The notes under the pieces are model-generated. The model had not been told where the DNA came from. It was given only the letters and a program-made list of their open reading frames with translations, and ran no database searches. From Bacteroidota bacterium (GTDB lineage Bacteria; Bacteroidota; Bacteroidia; Flavobacteriales_D; Crocinitomicaceae), in NCBI GenBank assembly GCA_024280195.1, contig JAJRQP010000103.1, forward strand, positions 1-6,545: a stretch of DNA of 6,545 nucleotides, in the 5' to 3' direction. The position numbers and the translations under genes were made by a program. Shown in pieces: positions 1-6,267 of this stretch (position 1 is its first letter; every line of letters starts with the position of its first letter).

Positions 1-530
1 AGTCCCATAAATACAGCGTCGTAGATGACCGCAAAGGTTAACCACATCAATATGGCGTATCCAAATCCTTTGATTTTATTATCAATAGAAAGTGCAATAT
101 TGTATGCTAATGCAACAAAGATGAAGTTCAAGAATGCACCTACAACAAGTAATAGTGAGAAATCAAAAACGGCTGATGATTTGAATAATCCATAAATAAC
201 AAAAGGGATTCCAATACCTAATACCAAGCTTAATGTCAAAGACAAAGATATACCAATGTATTGCCCCATAAATATCTTACTTCGCTTGATTGGTTGGGCG
301 AGAAGTAATTCTGTAAATTCTTTAGAGTTGTAGTAATACATTACCCCAAATATTGTCCCGATTAATGGTGTTAAAACAACAATCACATTCATCAAGGTGA
401 TTACTGCTTTGTCTATATCGTTATTTAAGAAGAATAGAGAGAATGAAAGCATCAAATAAAAGATGAAGTAAACATAACTCCAGCGACTTCTTAATAAATC
501 GTAAATGCTGTATTTTAAAATCTTTAACAT
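1..530 (-). CDS. nosY: NosY, ABC-2 type permease of the Nos copper-maturation transporter (C-terminus cut by window edge)
   Basis: Membrane subunit of the NosDFY complex, which works with the ATPase NosF and periplasmic NosD to mature the copper sites of N2O reductase. Reading from the ATG at 530 leftwards gives 176 residues without a stop before the window edge; the family is usually about 250-280 residues, so roughly the last third is missing. The start MLKILKYSIYDLLRSRW is a basic amphipathic lead-in to a first membrane helix (about residues 18-35). Further hydrophobic segments lie at about 42-66, 95-115, 120-145 and 153-175. Between the second and third, the cytoplasmic stretch EFTELLLAQPIKRSKIFMGQ matches the coupling-region pattern typical of NosY-type permeases. 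It starts 8 bases after the nosF stop, so it is co-transcribed and probably translationally coupled. No Shine-Dalgarno site is seen. Identification rests on this motif, the topology and the nosF neighbour. Confidence 0.93.
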   Translation of the reverse strand, partial: MLKILKYSIYDLLRSRWSYVYFIFYLMLSFSLFFLNNDIDKAVITLMNVIVVLTPLIGTIFGVMYYYNSKEFTELLLAQPIKRSKIFMGQYIGISLSLTLSLVLGIGIPFVIYGLFKSSAVFDFSLLLVVGAFLNFIFVALAYNIALSIDNKIKGFGYAILMWLTFAVIYDAVFMG

Positions 531-538
531 AGTTCGAA

Positions 539-1261
539 TTATTTTGCAACGGGTGTTTGGTATTGCTTCTCGATGAGGTTGGCGATTGCGTGTTCTAAAT
601 TGTCTTGTTCAGTTTGTTTCTTTAATGCTTCAACGCTTCCTTTAAAATAGATTTTACCATCTAGTAAGAATACAATTTCATCTGCCATTTCATCGACTAG
701 ACTCATAATATGAGTGGTGATTAAAATGGTCTTTCCTTTGGCTTTTTCTTTAGCAATTAATTCTTTTAAATGAATTAAAGCTATAGGGTCAAGTCCTGTT
801 GTTGGTTCATCTAAGATAATTAGTTCACTGTCGAACATGAAAGTGAGAACAAGATTGACCTTTTGTTTTGTCCCTCCAGACAGGTTTCCCAATTTCTTAT
901 TCAAGAATGGAGTCAAGCCAAAAAGTTCAATTAATTCCTGTTCATTTGATTCTTTTGGGCGAAGATTTTTGACCATTTTTATCAACTCAATAACAGAAAG
1001 GTTACCAGGGAAGTTAGCAATTTGAGGCAGGTAGTTTAAATTATTTCTGTATTCCCATTTTTTTAAAATACTTTCTCCATCTAAAGCTATTTCTCCTTTG
1101 TTAGGGATAACCATTCCGAGAATGCACTTAATCAAGGTTGTTTTGCCTGATCCATTTGGGCCAAGGATTGCAAAAATTCCACCTTTATTAATCGTCAAAT
1201 CTAACTCTTCCAAAACGGTTAGTTTTCCGAACTTTTTATGCAAGTTTTTAATTTCAATCAT
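539..1261 (-). CDS. nosF: NosF, ABC transporter ATPase of the Nos maturation complex
   Basis: Cytoplasmic ATPase that drives the NosDFY machine for N2O reductase copper-site assembly. The 240-residue protein is full length for the family and has all ABC motifs in order: Walker A GPNGSGKT (34-41), Q-loop Gln80, signature LSGG (127-130), Walker B ELIILDEP (146-153) with catalytic Glu152, D-loop GLDP (156-159) and switch His184 in TTH. The roughly 35 residues after the catalytic core (LEHAIANLI and on) form the short C-terminal extension common in ABC-2 type ATPases. The start ATG overlaps the nosD stop as ATGA (1258-1261), a classic coupling arrangement, and nosY follows 8 bases after the TAA stop. 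The motifs alone would only say ABC-2 type ATPase; the position between nosD and nosY makes it NosF. Confidence 0.96.
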   Translation of the reverse strand: MIEIKNLHKKFGKLTVLEELDLTINKGGIFAILGPNGSGKTTLIKCILGMVIPNKGEIALDGESILKKWEYRNNLNYLPQIANFPGNLSVIELIKMVKNLRPKESNEQELIELFGLTPFLNKKLGNLSGGTKQKVNLVLTFMFDSELIILDEPTTGLDPIALIHLKELIAKEKAKGKTILITTHIMSLVDEMADEIVFLLDGKIYFKGSVEALKKQTEQDNLEHAIANLIEKQYQTPVAK

Positions 1262-2499
1262 TCTATAATAGAATTAATAGGTTTCATTAATGGTTTTGTG
1301 TCAAGTAAGTTGTCTGGTGTGAAGACAGGGGAGACTTTCTCTGAGAAGTTGATGATGTCTACGAATAAACTTCTTAACAGAACAAGTGTTTCAGGAGTCT
1401 GATTCACTATGTAGGAGAATAGTTTAACGGGTCTGTGTGGAACATCTCCAATTCCGTTCTTGTCCAAATCATAGCCAGAATATTCACTCCAATAATTAGC
1501 CTCAAACCTGTTGTCGTTTAAGCGACTATTATAAGATAGGTCGAATGCATTGTGCTGAAAGTTATTGAATTCAAAAACATTGGTGTAACAACCTCCAGTG
1601 AATTTTAAAGCCCAACCATTTCGAATAAAGTGATTGTTTTTGTAGTTGATTCTGTTACATCCATCAATGTTAATTCCAATGGTATTTTGTTCAAATACAT
1701 TATCTACAATCTCCGCATCGTATATTTCTTTCAATAACAACCCGTAGGATGCAGGTCCCCAGTTGAAATGAAAAGTATTGTGATGCATTTTTATGAACTT
1801 AGAGAACATTACAGCAACTCCTGCTCCATTAACCTTAAATTCATTGTGATGGTATTCATTGTTATTGGAGAACATGAAATGCAAACCATAGCGAACATTG
1901 TCAAAACTTGTATTATGAGAAATACTACTCTTATTAACGAATTCTAGGTAAATGCCATCACGCATTCCAGAAACTTTATTGTGTTCTATTCTGATATGTT
2001 TACATTTCCAAAGATGAAAGCCATTTCCAGAATTAGACTCTTTTACAGCATGACCAACAACCGTATTGTTTTGAAGCAACCCGTATTTACAATCTTGTAT
2101 AATGAAGCCATAAAAGACATCCTCTAATTGATTCTTAGAAAGTGTAAAGTTAGTGCTGCCAGAAACGAAAATTGCAGCTATTTCTTTGGTGTAACTTATT
2201 CCAACATTTCTAAATTTAAAACCTTCGATAGAGAAGTTATCTGCTTTTATTGCAAAAATACTTTCTGATTTATTTTGCCCGTCAAGAATAGGGTAGTCTT
2301 CTCCAATGATTTGTATTGCTTTAGAAACCTGAATATTAAATTCTTTGTAAACTCCTTTTTTGACGATGATTTTATCTCCATCAATTGCCAATGATACAGC
2401 TTTCTTAATGGAATTAATTTTACAGCTATTGCAAACAGTAATTGTTTTTGCATTTACCGAAAGTTGAATCAGTAAGAATAAAAGAGTTAAAACTTTCAT
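1258..2499 (-). CDS. nosD: NosD, periplasmic beta-helix protein for N2O reductase copper-site maturation
   Basis: NosD is the periplasmic partner of the NosFY transporter and is needed to build the CuZ site of NosZ. The protein has 413 residues, normal for the family. It begins with a Sec signal peptide (MKVLTLLFLLIQLSVNA, cleavage probably after residue 17). An early Cys pair, CNSC (23-26), precedes the SIKKAVSLAIDGDKIIV segment that usually opens CASH/NosD-type right-handed beta-helix domains. Repeated short turns with N-N/H-N patterns run through about residues 85-335 (HNKVSGMRDGIYL, HNTSFDNVRYGLHF, HHNTFHF, KNNHFIRNGWALKF), as expected for stacked beta-helix coils. The NosD-typical end follows: NYWSEYSGYDLDKNGIGD (335-352) then PHRPVKLF (354-361) and a conserved tail with PVFTPDNLLDTKPLMKP. 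Its ATG at 2497-2499 directly abuts the nosL stop, and its TGA stop overlaps the nosF start by 4 bases. Confidence 0.96.
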   Translation of the reverse strand: MKVLTLLFLLIQLSVNAKTITVCNSCKINSIKKAVSLAIDGDKIIVKKGVYKEFNIQVSKAIQIIGEDYPILDGQNKSESIFAIKADNFSIEGFKFRNVGISYTKEIAAIFVSGSTNFTLSKNQLEDVFYGFIIQDCKYGLLQNNTVVGHAVKESNSGNGFHLWKCKHIRIEHNKVSGMRDGIYLEFVNKSSISHNTSFDNVRYGLHFMFSNNNEYHHNEFKVNGAGVAVMFSKFIKMHHNTFHFNWGPASYGLLLKEIYDAEIVDNVFEQNTIGINIDGCNRINYKNNHFIRNGWALKFTGGCYTNVFEFNNFQHNAFDLSYNSRLNDNRFEANYWSEYSGYDLDKNGIGDVPHRPVKLFSYIVNQTPETLVLLRSLFVDIINFSEKVSPVFTPDNLLDTKPLMKPINSIIE

Positions 2500-2949
2500 T
2501 TAGTTGCTTAGTTGCGTTTTAATTGTTTCCCAGTTGTAAACATTTCCTTTATTATTTCCTATGAATTCCTGGGCTTTTTTGTGTGTACTAAATGCAGCGA
2601 GATTTGCTCCCATAGGGCTCTTGATAGCTTTGCTAATAACAAAATTGGCATTTACAGCATCAATTAAGTTGCCAGGGTTGTTGATGTCTGAAACAAGAAT
2701 AAATGCCATTTCATCTTCATTTTTATCGTCGTTCAATTTCATAATTAAACACTCTGCAGCATCAAAGAAATAAGCTCTCCCTTTTTTTGTGACGTATTCA
2801 GCAGCGTGACTTTTATCAACAACTGTCATGTCGCAATGGTGGCAGTGCACTTTTCCATATTGAATTTCTTGAGGTTCAACGGAGCAAGAAGATAAAGATA
2901 TAAACAGTAAAAAGCCTATTACTATTAATGATTTATTGAAATTCATCAT
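2500..2949 (-). CDS. nosL: NosL, copper-chaperone lipoprotein for N2O reductase
   Basis: NosL binds Cu(I) outside the cytoplasmic membrane and supplies copper for NosZ, docking with NosDFY. The 149-residue protein starts with a lipoprotein signal: a hydrophobic core (residues 8-19) and lipobox LSSC with Cys22 as the lipidated residue. The metal motif CHHCDM (36-41) matches the conserved CxxCxM pattern of the family; Met109-like and SPMG (111-114) positions and the FFDAAECL stretch (61-68, Cys67) also fit NosL. Two adjacent ATG codons (2944-2946 and 2947-2949) give start choices one residue apart; the longer is listed and the choice does not affect the signal peptide. The gene lies 30 bases after the membrane-protein gene and directly abuts nosD. 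The two His between the motif cysteines add potential metal ligands. Confidence 0.95.
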   Translation of the reverse strand: MMNFNKSLIVIGFLLFISLSSCSVEPQEIQYGKVHCHHCDMTVVDKSHAAEYVTKKGRAYFFDAAECLIMKLNDDKNEDEMAFILVSDINNPGNLIDAVNANFVISKAIKSPMGANLAAFSTHKKAQEFIGNNKGNVYNWETIKTQLSN

Positions 2950-2979
2950 AAGTCAAATATACAAAAGAATACAAGTAAA

Positions 2980-3570
2980 TTATTTTTTCTTAGCTTCTCT
3001 TTTCCCAACGAAGAAAGCAACAAAAGTCATTAACATTCCAGTAAACATAAACCAAGCTCCTGCTAAAGGATAGGAGTGAGCAGTAAAATTTAAGATATCT
3101 TTAGAGCCAAATAGTGGAGGCTGGAATCCCATCACAGAGCCGTCAGGATTTGTAAATTTCATGATTGCTTCAGGGCTTAAGTTGTGACCGTAGTCATATT
3201 CCCAAAGATAAAAATCATACATGCCAGCAATTCCAAGTAATGACATCAAGACAAACCAAGTCATATACAATTTATACTTACCCATAAAACCAATAACAAT
3301 TCCGAAAAAAACCATTATTCCAATAACAATAGGAAAAATTTTAAACTCAGGAATTGTTTCAGGAATATATTGCATTCCAACATAATGGTTCATTAAATTG
3401 ATGTTTTTAATATCAAATTCATGTGTATCTGTAAATTTATTTATGTGAATATCCATTCCTAATGGAATCGGATATTGAGGTGCCTCAAGTGTAATGTTCC
3501 AAAGAGGAAAAACGAATAACCCTAACAATAAGAAGGATCCGATAATCATTAATAATTTTGATTTTTTCAT
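2980..3570 (-). CDS. Conserved four-helix membrane protein of the clade II nos locus (NosB-like position)
   Basis: This is a small integral membrane protein of 196 residues from the ATG at 3570. That start gives a typical basic MKKSK lead into the first helix. The frame stays open to an ATG at 3615, but the extra 15 residues are polar, unlike a signal region, and would fall inside an inverted repeat, so the shorter form is preferred. Predicted helices: about 5-23, 77-97, 100-122 and 166-188. Basic ends (GKYK, GKREAKKK) on the same side imply N-in/C-in topology with two periplasmic loops (24-76 and 123-165). The first loop holds LEAPQYPIPLG (28-38) and INLMNHYVGMQ (57-67), which look like conserved family motifs and contain Met39, His42, His62 and Met66. 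A membrane protein called NosB follows nosZ in the epsilonproteobacterial clade II locus and is needed there for N2O respiration; the placement and topology here suggest the same role, but homology is not proven by inspection. It follows the post-nosZ terminator and precedes nosL by 30 bases. Confidence 0.85.
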   Translation of the reverse strand: MKKSKLLMIIGSFLLLGLFVFPLWNITLEAPQYPIPLGMDIHINKFTDTHEFDIKNINLMNHYVGMQYIPETIPEFKIFPIVIGIMVFFGIVIGFMGKYKLYMTWFVLMSLLGIAGMYDFYLWEYDYGHNLSPEAIMKFTNPDGSVMGFQPPLFGSKDILNFTAHSYPLAGAWFMFTGMLMTFVAFFVGKREAKKK

Positions 3571-3610
3571 GTTTTTCGATTTATTTTTTTCTTGTAATAA
3601 AGGTATTGAA

Positions 3611-3639
3611 ATCATTAAACTTTAAATGTAACTAATGAT
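3611..3639 (-). promoter_or_regulatory. Inverted repeat and possible promoter ahead of the membrane protein-nosLDFY block
   Basis: A perfect 7-base inverted repeat, ATCATTA-N15-TAATGAT, lies in the 163-base gap between nosZ and the membrane-protein gene, downstream of the terminator hairpin. The spacer between the arms contains TACATTTA on the minus strand (3630 to 3623), one mismatch from the Bacteroidota -7 element TAnnTTTG. No good TTTG -33 element is found at the usual distance. A start site near 3616 would give a leader of about 45 bases before the ATG at 3570. An operator overlapping a promoter is a reasonable reading, but in such AT-rich DNA the match could be chance. Confidence 0.3.
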
Positions 3640-3666
3640 ACATAACTTTTTAATATTCAGTTTTTT

Positions 3667-3715
3667 AATTTAAAAACAAAAGGCGAGTAATTCTTAATAG
3701 AAATTACCCGCCTTT
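3667..3715 (-). terminator. Intrinsic (rho-independent) terminator after nosZ
   Basis: Arms 3702-3715 and 3679-3692 pair around a 9-base loop. As minus-strand RNA this is a 14-pair stem: AAAGGCG with CGCCUUU, one G-U wobble (3708 with 3686), then GUAAUU with AAUUAC. On the plus strand the wobble position becomes an A-C mismatch, so the hairpin is better in the nosZ direction. The stem is followed on the minus strand by TGTTTTTAAATT, a U-rich tract. It begins 18 bases after the nosZ TAG stop. The GC-rich base of the stem stands out from AT-rich surroundings. It should end or reduce transcripts leaving nosZ before the maturation genes. Confidence 0.87.
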
Positions 3716-3733
3716 CTGTACAACTAACTAAAA

Positions 3734-5719
3734 CTAAAGTTCTTCATCTTCTCCAGGTACATCTCCATCAAGCGTATACTTGAGGGGAGTATTTGAATCT
3801 TTTGCAGATACTCTTACATAACCTTGCATTTCTTGGTGAAGTGCAGAACAAAAATCTGTACAATAGAATGGCCAAACTCCAACTGCTTTTGGTTCCCATG
3901 TGAAAGTAGTTGTTCTACCTGGCATGATTAACAATTCAGAAGTATTTGCACCAATCATTGAAATTCCGTGAGGAACATCATAATCTTGCTCCAAGTTGGT
4001 AACGTGGAAGTAAACTTTATCACCAACCTTAACTCCTTCTATGTTGTCTGGAGAGAAGTGAGAACGAATCATTGACATATAAATATGTACATTATTCCCT
4101 TCACGAACCACTTTTGTTTCTGCTTCGTTTGTTACTCTGTATGGATGTGTATTCTCTTTTAATTTAAAAATCTTTGTTGTGTTGCCTTCAATTTTTTCTG
4201 CGGCAATACCAGCAGCATAATGAGGTTCACCAATTGTTGGGAAGTCTAAAAGAAGTTCCATTTTCTCTCCAGAGATATCAAACAACTGTGCAGATTGACA
4301 AACTTCTGGACCTGTTGGTAAATAACGGTCTTTTGTAATTTTGTTCATCGCAACTAAGTACTTGTCATCTGGTGTTCTTGAGTTACCACCTGGTATCATT
4401 AAGTGACCAACAGAATAGTAAACAGGATGTCTATCAATAACTTTTAAGTCTTTGATGTTCCATTTTACAACTTCAGATGAAATAAAGAAAGTTGTGTAAG
4501 CATTACCTCTCGTATCAAACTCCGTATGAAGAGGTCCTAGTCCTGGTTGTTCTAATGTGCCGTAATTAACTTCTTCAAATTTGATAATCGGAATGCCATA
4601 AGCATCACCATCAAAAGCTTTATTTTCAATTGCTTTAATCATTTTTGAGAATGAATGTATTGTCATCGTAGCAGCTAATTTACCACTACCTACAATATAC
4701 TCACCTGATGGGTCAACATCACAACCGTGAGGAGATTTTGCAGTTGGCAACATGTAGAACGCTCCTGGTATTTCAGAAGGGTCAACTACCAATACTTCAT
4801 TCTCCCATTTAGTTGTTGCTGTATGAGCATCATCGTCCCAAGTGTTATGCGCGTAGCGAGCAGGTGTTTTTGTTCCACCTCCATTAGCTACATACTCTTC
4901 AATTTTCTTCCAGTTAATTGCAGCAATGAAATCTTTGTCATTTTGAGATGCATTCACTTCCATTAAAGTATTTGCTTCTTCGGTGTTATATGTTGTAAAG
5001 AAGAACCAATCGCTAGACTCACCTCTACCTGGGTGACATTTATCATAATCAAAACCAGGCATTTTAATCTGCCAAGCAATGTCCATGTGTCCTGTTTCTT
5101 TATCAATACTTAAGAAAGAAAGAGCACCTTTAAAGTTACCTTTCATTTCATCAATTGGCATATCTCTTTGTGGGAAAGGGACAGCAAATCTTGTTCCTGC
5201 AACAACGTATTCAGAATTTTCTGTTACATAAGAAGAACTGTGATTTCCTGCAGAATTAGGGATTTCAATAATTTCTTCTGTCTCAAAAGTTTTTAAACTA
5301 ATTCTAGCAATACGGGGTGTATTGTTTTCATTAATAAATACCCATCGACCATCAACAGAACCTTCAGTTTGCGAAATATCTGGATGATGTGAATCTCCCC
5401 AAGGAATAAATCCGTGAGAGGTCATTAACATTGGTTTCGTTTCTTCGCTATATCCATATCCTTTCTCTGGATCTTGAGAGAAAACAGGGATTACTCTAAA
5501 TAAACGACCAGAAGGCAGTCCATATACAGATAGCTGTCCACTAAATCCACCAGAGATGAATGCGTAGTGAGAATCGTGCTCTCCTGGAGCGACGTAAACT
5601 TTTTCAGCTGCATTCCCTGCGATTGCTCCGTTGTTAGATTTGCTAGATGGTCCACCACAACTCACCATAAGTGAAGTTGTCGCAGCAATTGCAAACATTG
5701 ATATAATTGATTTTTTCAT
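3734..5719 (-). CDS. nosZ: NosZ, nitrous oxide reductase, clade II (lipoprotein/Sec-type signal)
   Basis: Copper enzyme reducing N2O to N2 outside the cytoplasmic membrane, the last step of denitrification. The 661-residue protein is full length. An N-terminal beta-propeller is followed by a C-terminal cupredoxin domain (about 530-640). All seven His expected for the CuZ cluster can be placed by motif and spacing: His111 and His112 (GDSHHPD), His160 (AGNH), His331 (KSPHG), His398 (GPLHT), His439 (VGHL) and His500 (GEPHY). Lys460 is a likely counterpart of the conserved lysine near CuZ. CuA ligands are His584 (DVPHG), Cys620, Cys624, His628 and Met631 in CTDFCSALHQEM. The signal MKKSIISMFAIAATTSLMVS ends in a lipobox (LMVSC, Cys21) and has no twin-arginine, which separates clade II from Tat-exported clade I enzymes. 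The start at 5719 is set by this signal. It lies 26 bases after the cytochrome gene and has a terminator just downstream. The tail is acidic (GDVPGEDEEL). Confidence 0.98.
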   Translation of the reverse strand: MKKSIISMFAIAATTSLMVSCGGPSSKSNNGAIAGNAAEKVYVAPGEHDSHYAFISGGFSGQLSVYGLPSGRLFRVIPVFSQDPEKGYGYSEETKPMLMTSHGFIPWGDSHHPDISQTEGSVDGRWVFINENNTPRIARISLKTFETEEIIEIPNSAGNHSSSYVTENSEYVVAGTRFAVPFPQRDMPIDEMKGNFKGALSFLSIDKETGHMDIAWQIKMPGFDYDKCHPGRGESSDWFFFTTYNTEEANTLMEVNASQNDKDFIAAINWKKIEEYVANGGGTKTPARYAHNTWDDDAHTATTKWENEVLVVDPSEIPGAFYMLPTAKSPHGCDVDPSGEYIVGSGKLAATMTIHSFSKMIKAIENKAFDGDAYGIPIIKFEEVNYGTLEQPGLGPLHTEFDTRGNAYTTFFISSEVVKWNIKDLKVIDRHPVYYSVGHLMIPGGNSRTPDDKYLVAMNKITKDRYLPTGPEVCQSAQLFDISGEKMELLLDFPTIGEPHYAAGIAAEKIEGNTTKIFKLKENTHPYRVTNEAETKVVREGNNVHIYMSMIRSHFSPDNIEGVKVGDKVYFHVTNLEQDYDVPHGISMIGANTSELLIMPGRTTTFTWEPKAVGVWPFYCTDFCSALHQEMQGYVRVSAKDSNTPLKYTLDGDVPGEDEEL

Positions 5720-5745
5720 AATCTTTGTTTTTATAAAGTGTGATA

Positions 5746-6234
5746 TTAATCTTTCGTTCTGATGAATTCTAAAATTGCTCTCGCGTCATCTTCTGTAAGT
5801 TGTTGGTTAGCCATTTGAGTGCTGTATTCTGCTAGTAATTCCATTGCGATAGGATCTTTTGTAATCATCTCTTCAGGGTTTAACATCATGTTCATTACCC
5901 ATTCTGGAGAACGTCTGTCTAGTAGACCTGACAATGCTGGTCCTATGTATCTCTTTCCAAACTTATGACATGCAGTACAATTAGTTTTGTAAAGTTCTTT
6001 ACCTTCGTCTGCCAAATCTGGATCTAAATCATCTAATTCAACTGAGGTGATAGGACCTATTCCTAAATTCGCCATGTCTCCTGTTGCTTCCACAACTTCT
6101 TCTACAGCATCTTCTACGTTTTCAGTTACCTCTTCTGTAACTTCGTTTACTACTTCTTTTGCTTTTTCTTCTCCGCTACAACTCGCAAAGAATAAAGTAG
6201 TAATTGTTAATAGGGATAAAATTTTAATTTTCAT
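5746..6234 (-). CDS. Lipoprotein mono-haem cytochrome c, probable electron donor to NosZ
   Basis: The 162-residue protein has a lipoprotein signal (MKIKILSLLTITTLFFASC, lipobox FASC, Cys19), a charged linker, and a class I cytochrome c domain at about 72-160. Haem attachment is CTACH (86-90), with His90 as proximal ligand. The best sixth-ligand candidate is Met141 in TQMANQQLTEDDARAILEFI, where Met precedes the C-terminal helix in this family; Met116, Met117 and Met123 are alternatives. Residues 22-50 are rich in Glu and Val with a repeating EVxxEV pattern and should form an acidic amphipathic helix or flexible spacer between the lipid anchor and the haem domain. It sits 26 bases ahead of nosZ and 33 bases after the FAS1 gene, so it is almost certainly co-expressed. 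No nosR, nosG, nosH or nosC1/C2 gene is seen in the window, which makes this cytochrome the obvious local donor to CuA. That role is inferred from position. Confidence 0.92.
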   Translation of the reverse strand: MKIKILSLLTITTLFFASCSGEEKAKEVVNEVTEEVTENVEDAVEEVVEATGDMANLGIGPITSVELDDLDPDLADEGKELYKTNCTACHKFGKRYIGPALSGLLDRRSPEWVMNMMLNPEEMITKDPIAMELLAEYSTQMANQQLTEDDARAILEFIRTKD

Positions 6235-6267
6235 CTTTTTTTGTTTTAGTTAATTGTATTTATTTGA

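Noticed and set aside
837..1025. Plus-strand open frame of 62 codons inside nosF
   Set aside because: It lies wholly opposite a complete ABC ATPase with all motifs, and its translation has no recognisable features.
2247..2453. Second minus-strand frame of 68 codons inside nosD
   Set aside because: It is an out-of-frame shadow of the nosD coding sequence with no start context or domain of its own.
2561..2773. Plus-strand open frame of 70 codons opposite nosL
   Set aside because: It is antisense to a well-supported lipoprotein gene; its hydrophobic look comes from the complement of nosL codons.
2954..2961. TATATTTG on the minus strand, a perfect match to the Bacteroidota -7 element, just before nosL
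   Set aside because: It ends only 4 bases before the first nosL ATG and has no TTTG -33 element at the expected distance (2981-2984), so an internal promoter is unlikely without start-site data.
3571..3615. Upstream in-frame ATG at 3615 for the membrane-protein gene
   Set aside because: It would add 15 polar residues before a typical MKKSK lead-in and would place the start inside the inverted repeat; the ATG at 3570 fits better.
3606..3619. Possible FNR/CRP-type site TTGA-N6-TAAA before the membrane-protein gene
   Set aside because: One arm departs from TTGA-N6-TCAA, the sequence is very AT-rich, and the site would lie at or downstream of the suggested start site; chance is the simpler explanation.
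4727..4966. Plus-strand open frame of 79 codons opposite nosZ
   Set aside because: It is antisense to the nosZ propeller region and shows no signal or domain pattern.
6047..6253. Plus-strand Ser/Thr-rich open frame opposite the cytochrome gene
   Set aside because: The Ser/Thr repeats are simply the complement of the Glu/Val repeat linker in the cytochrome.
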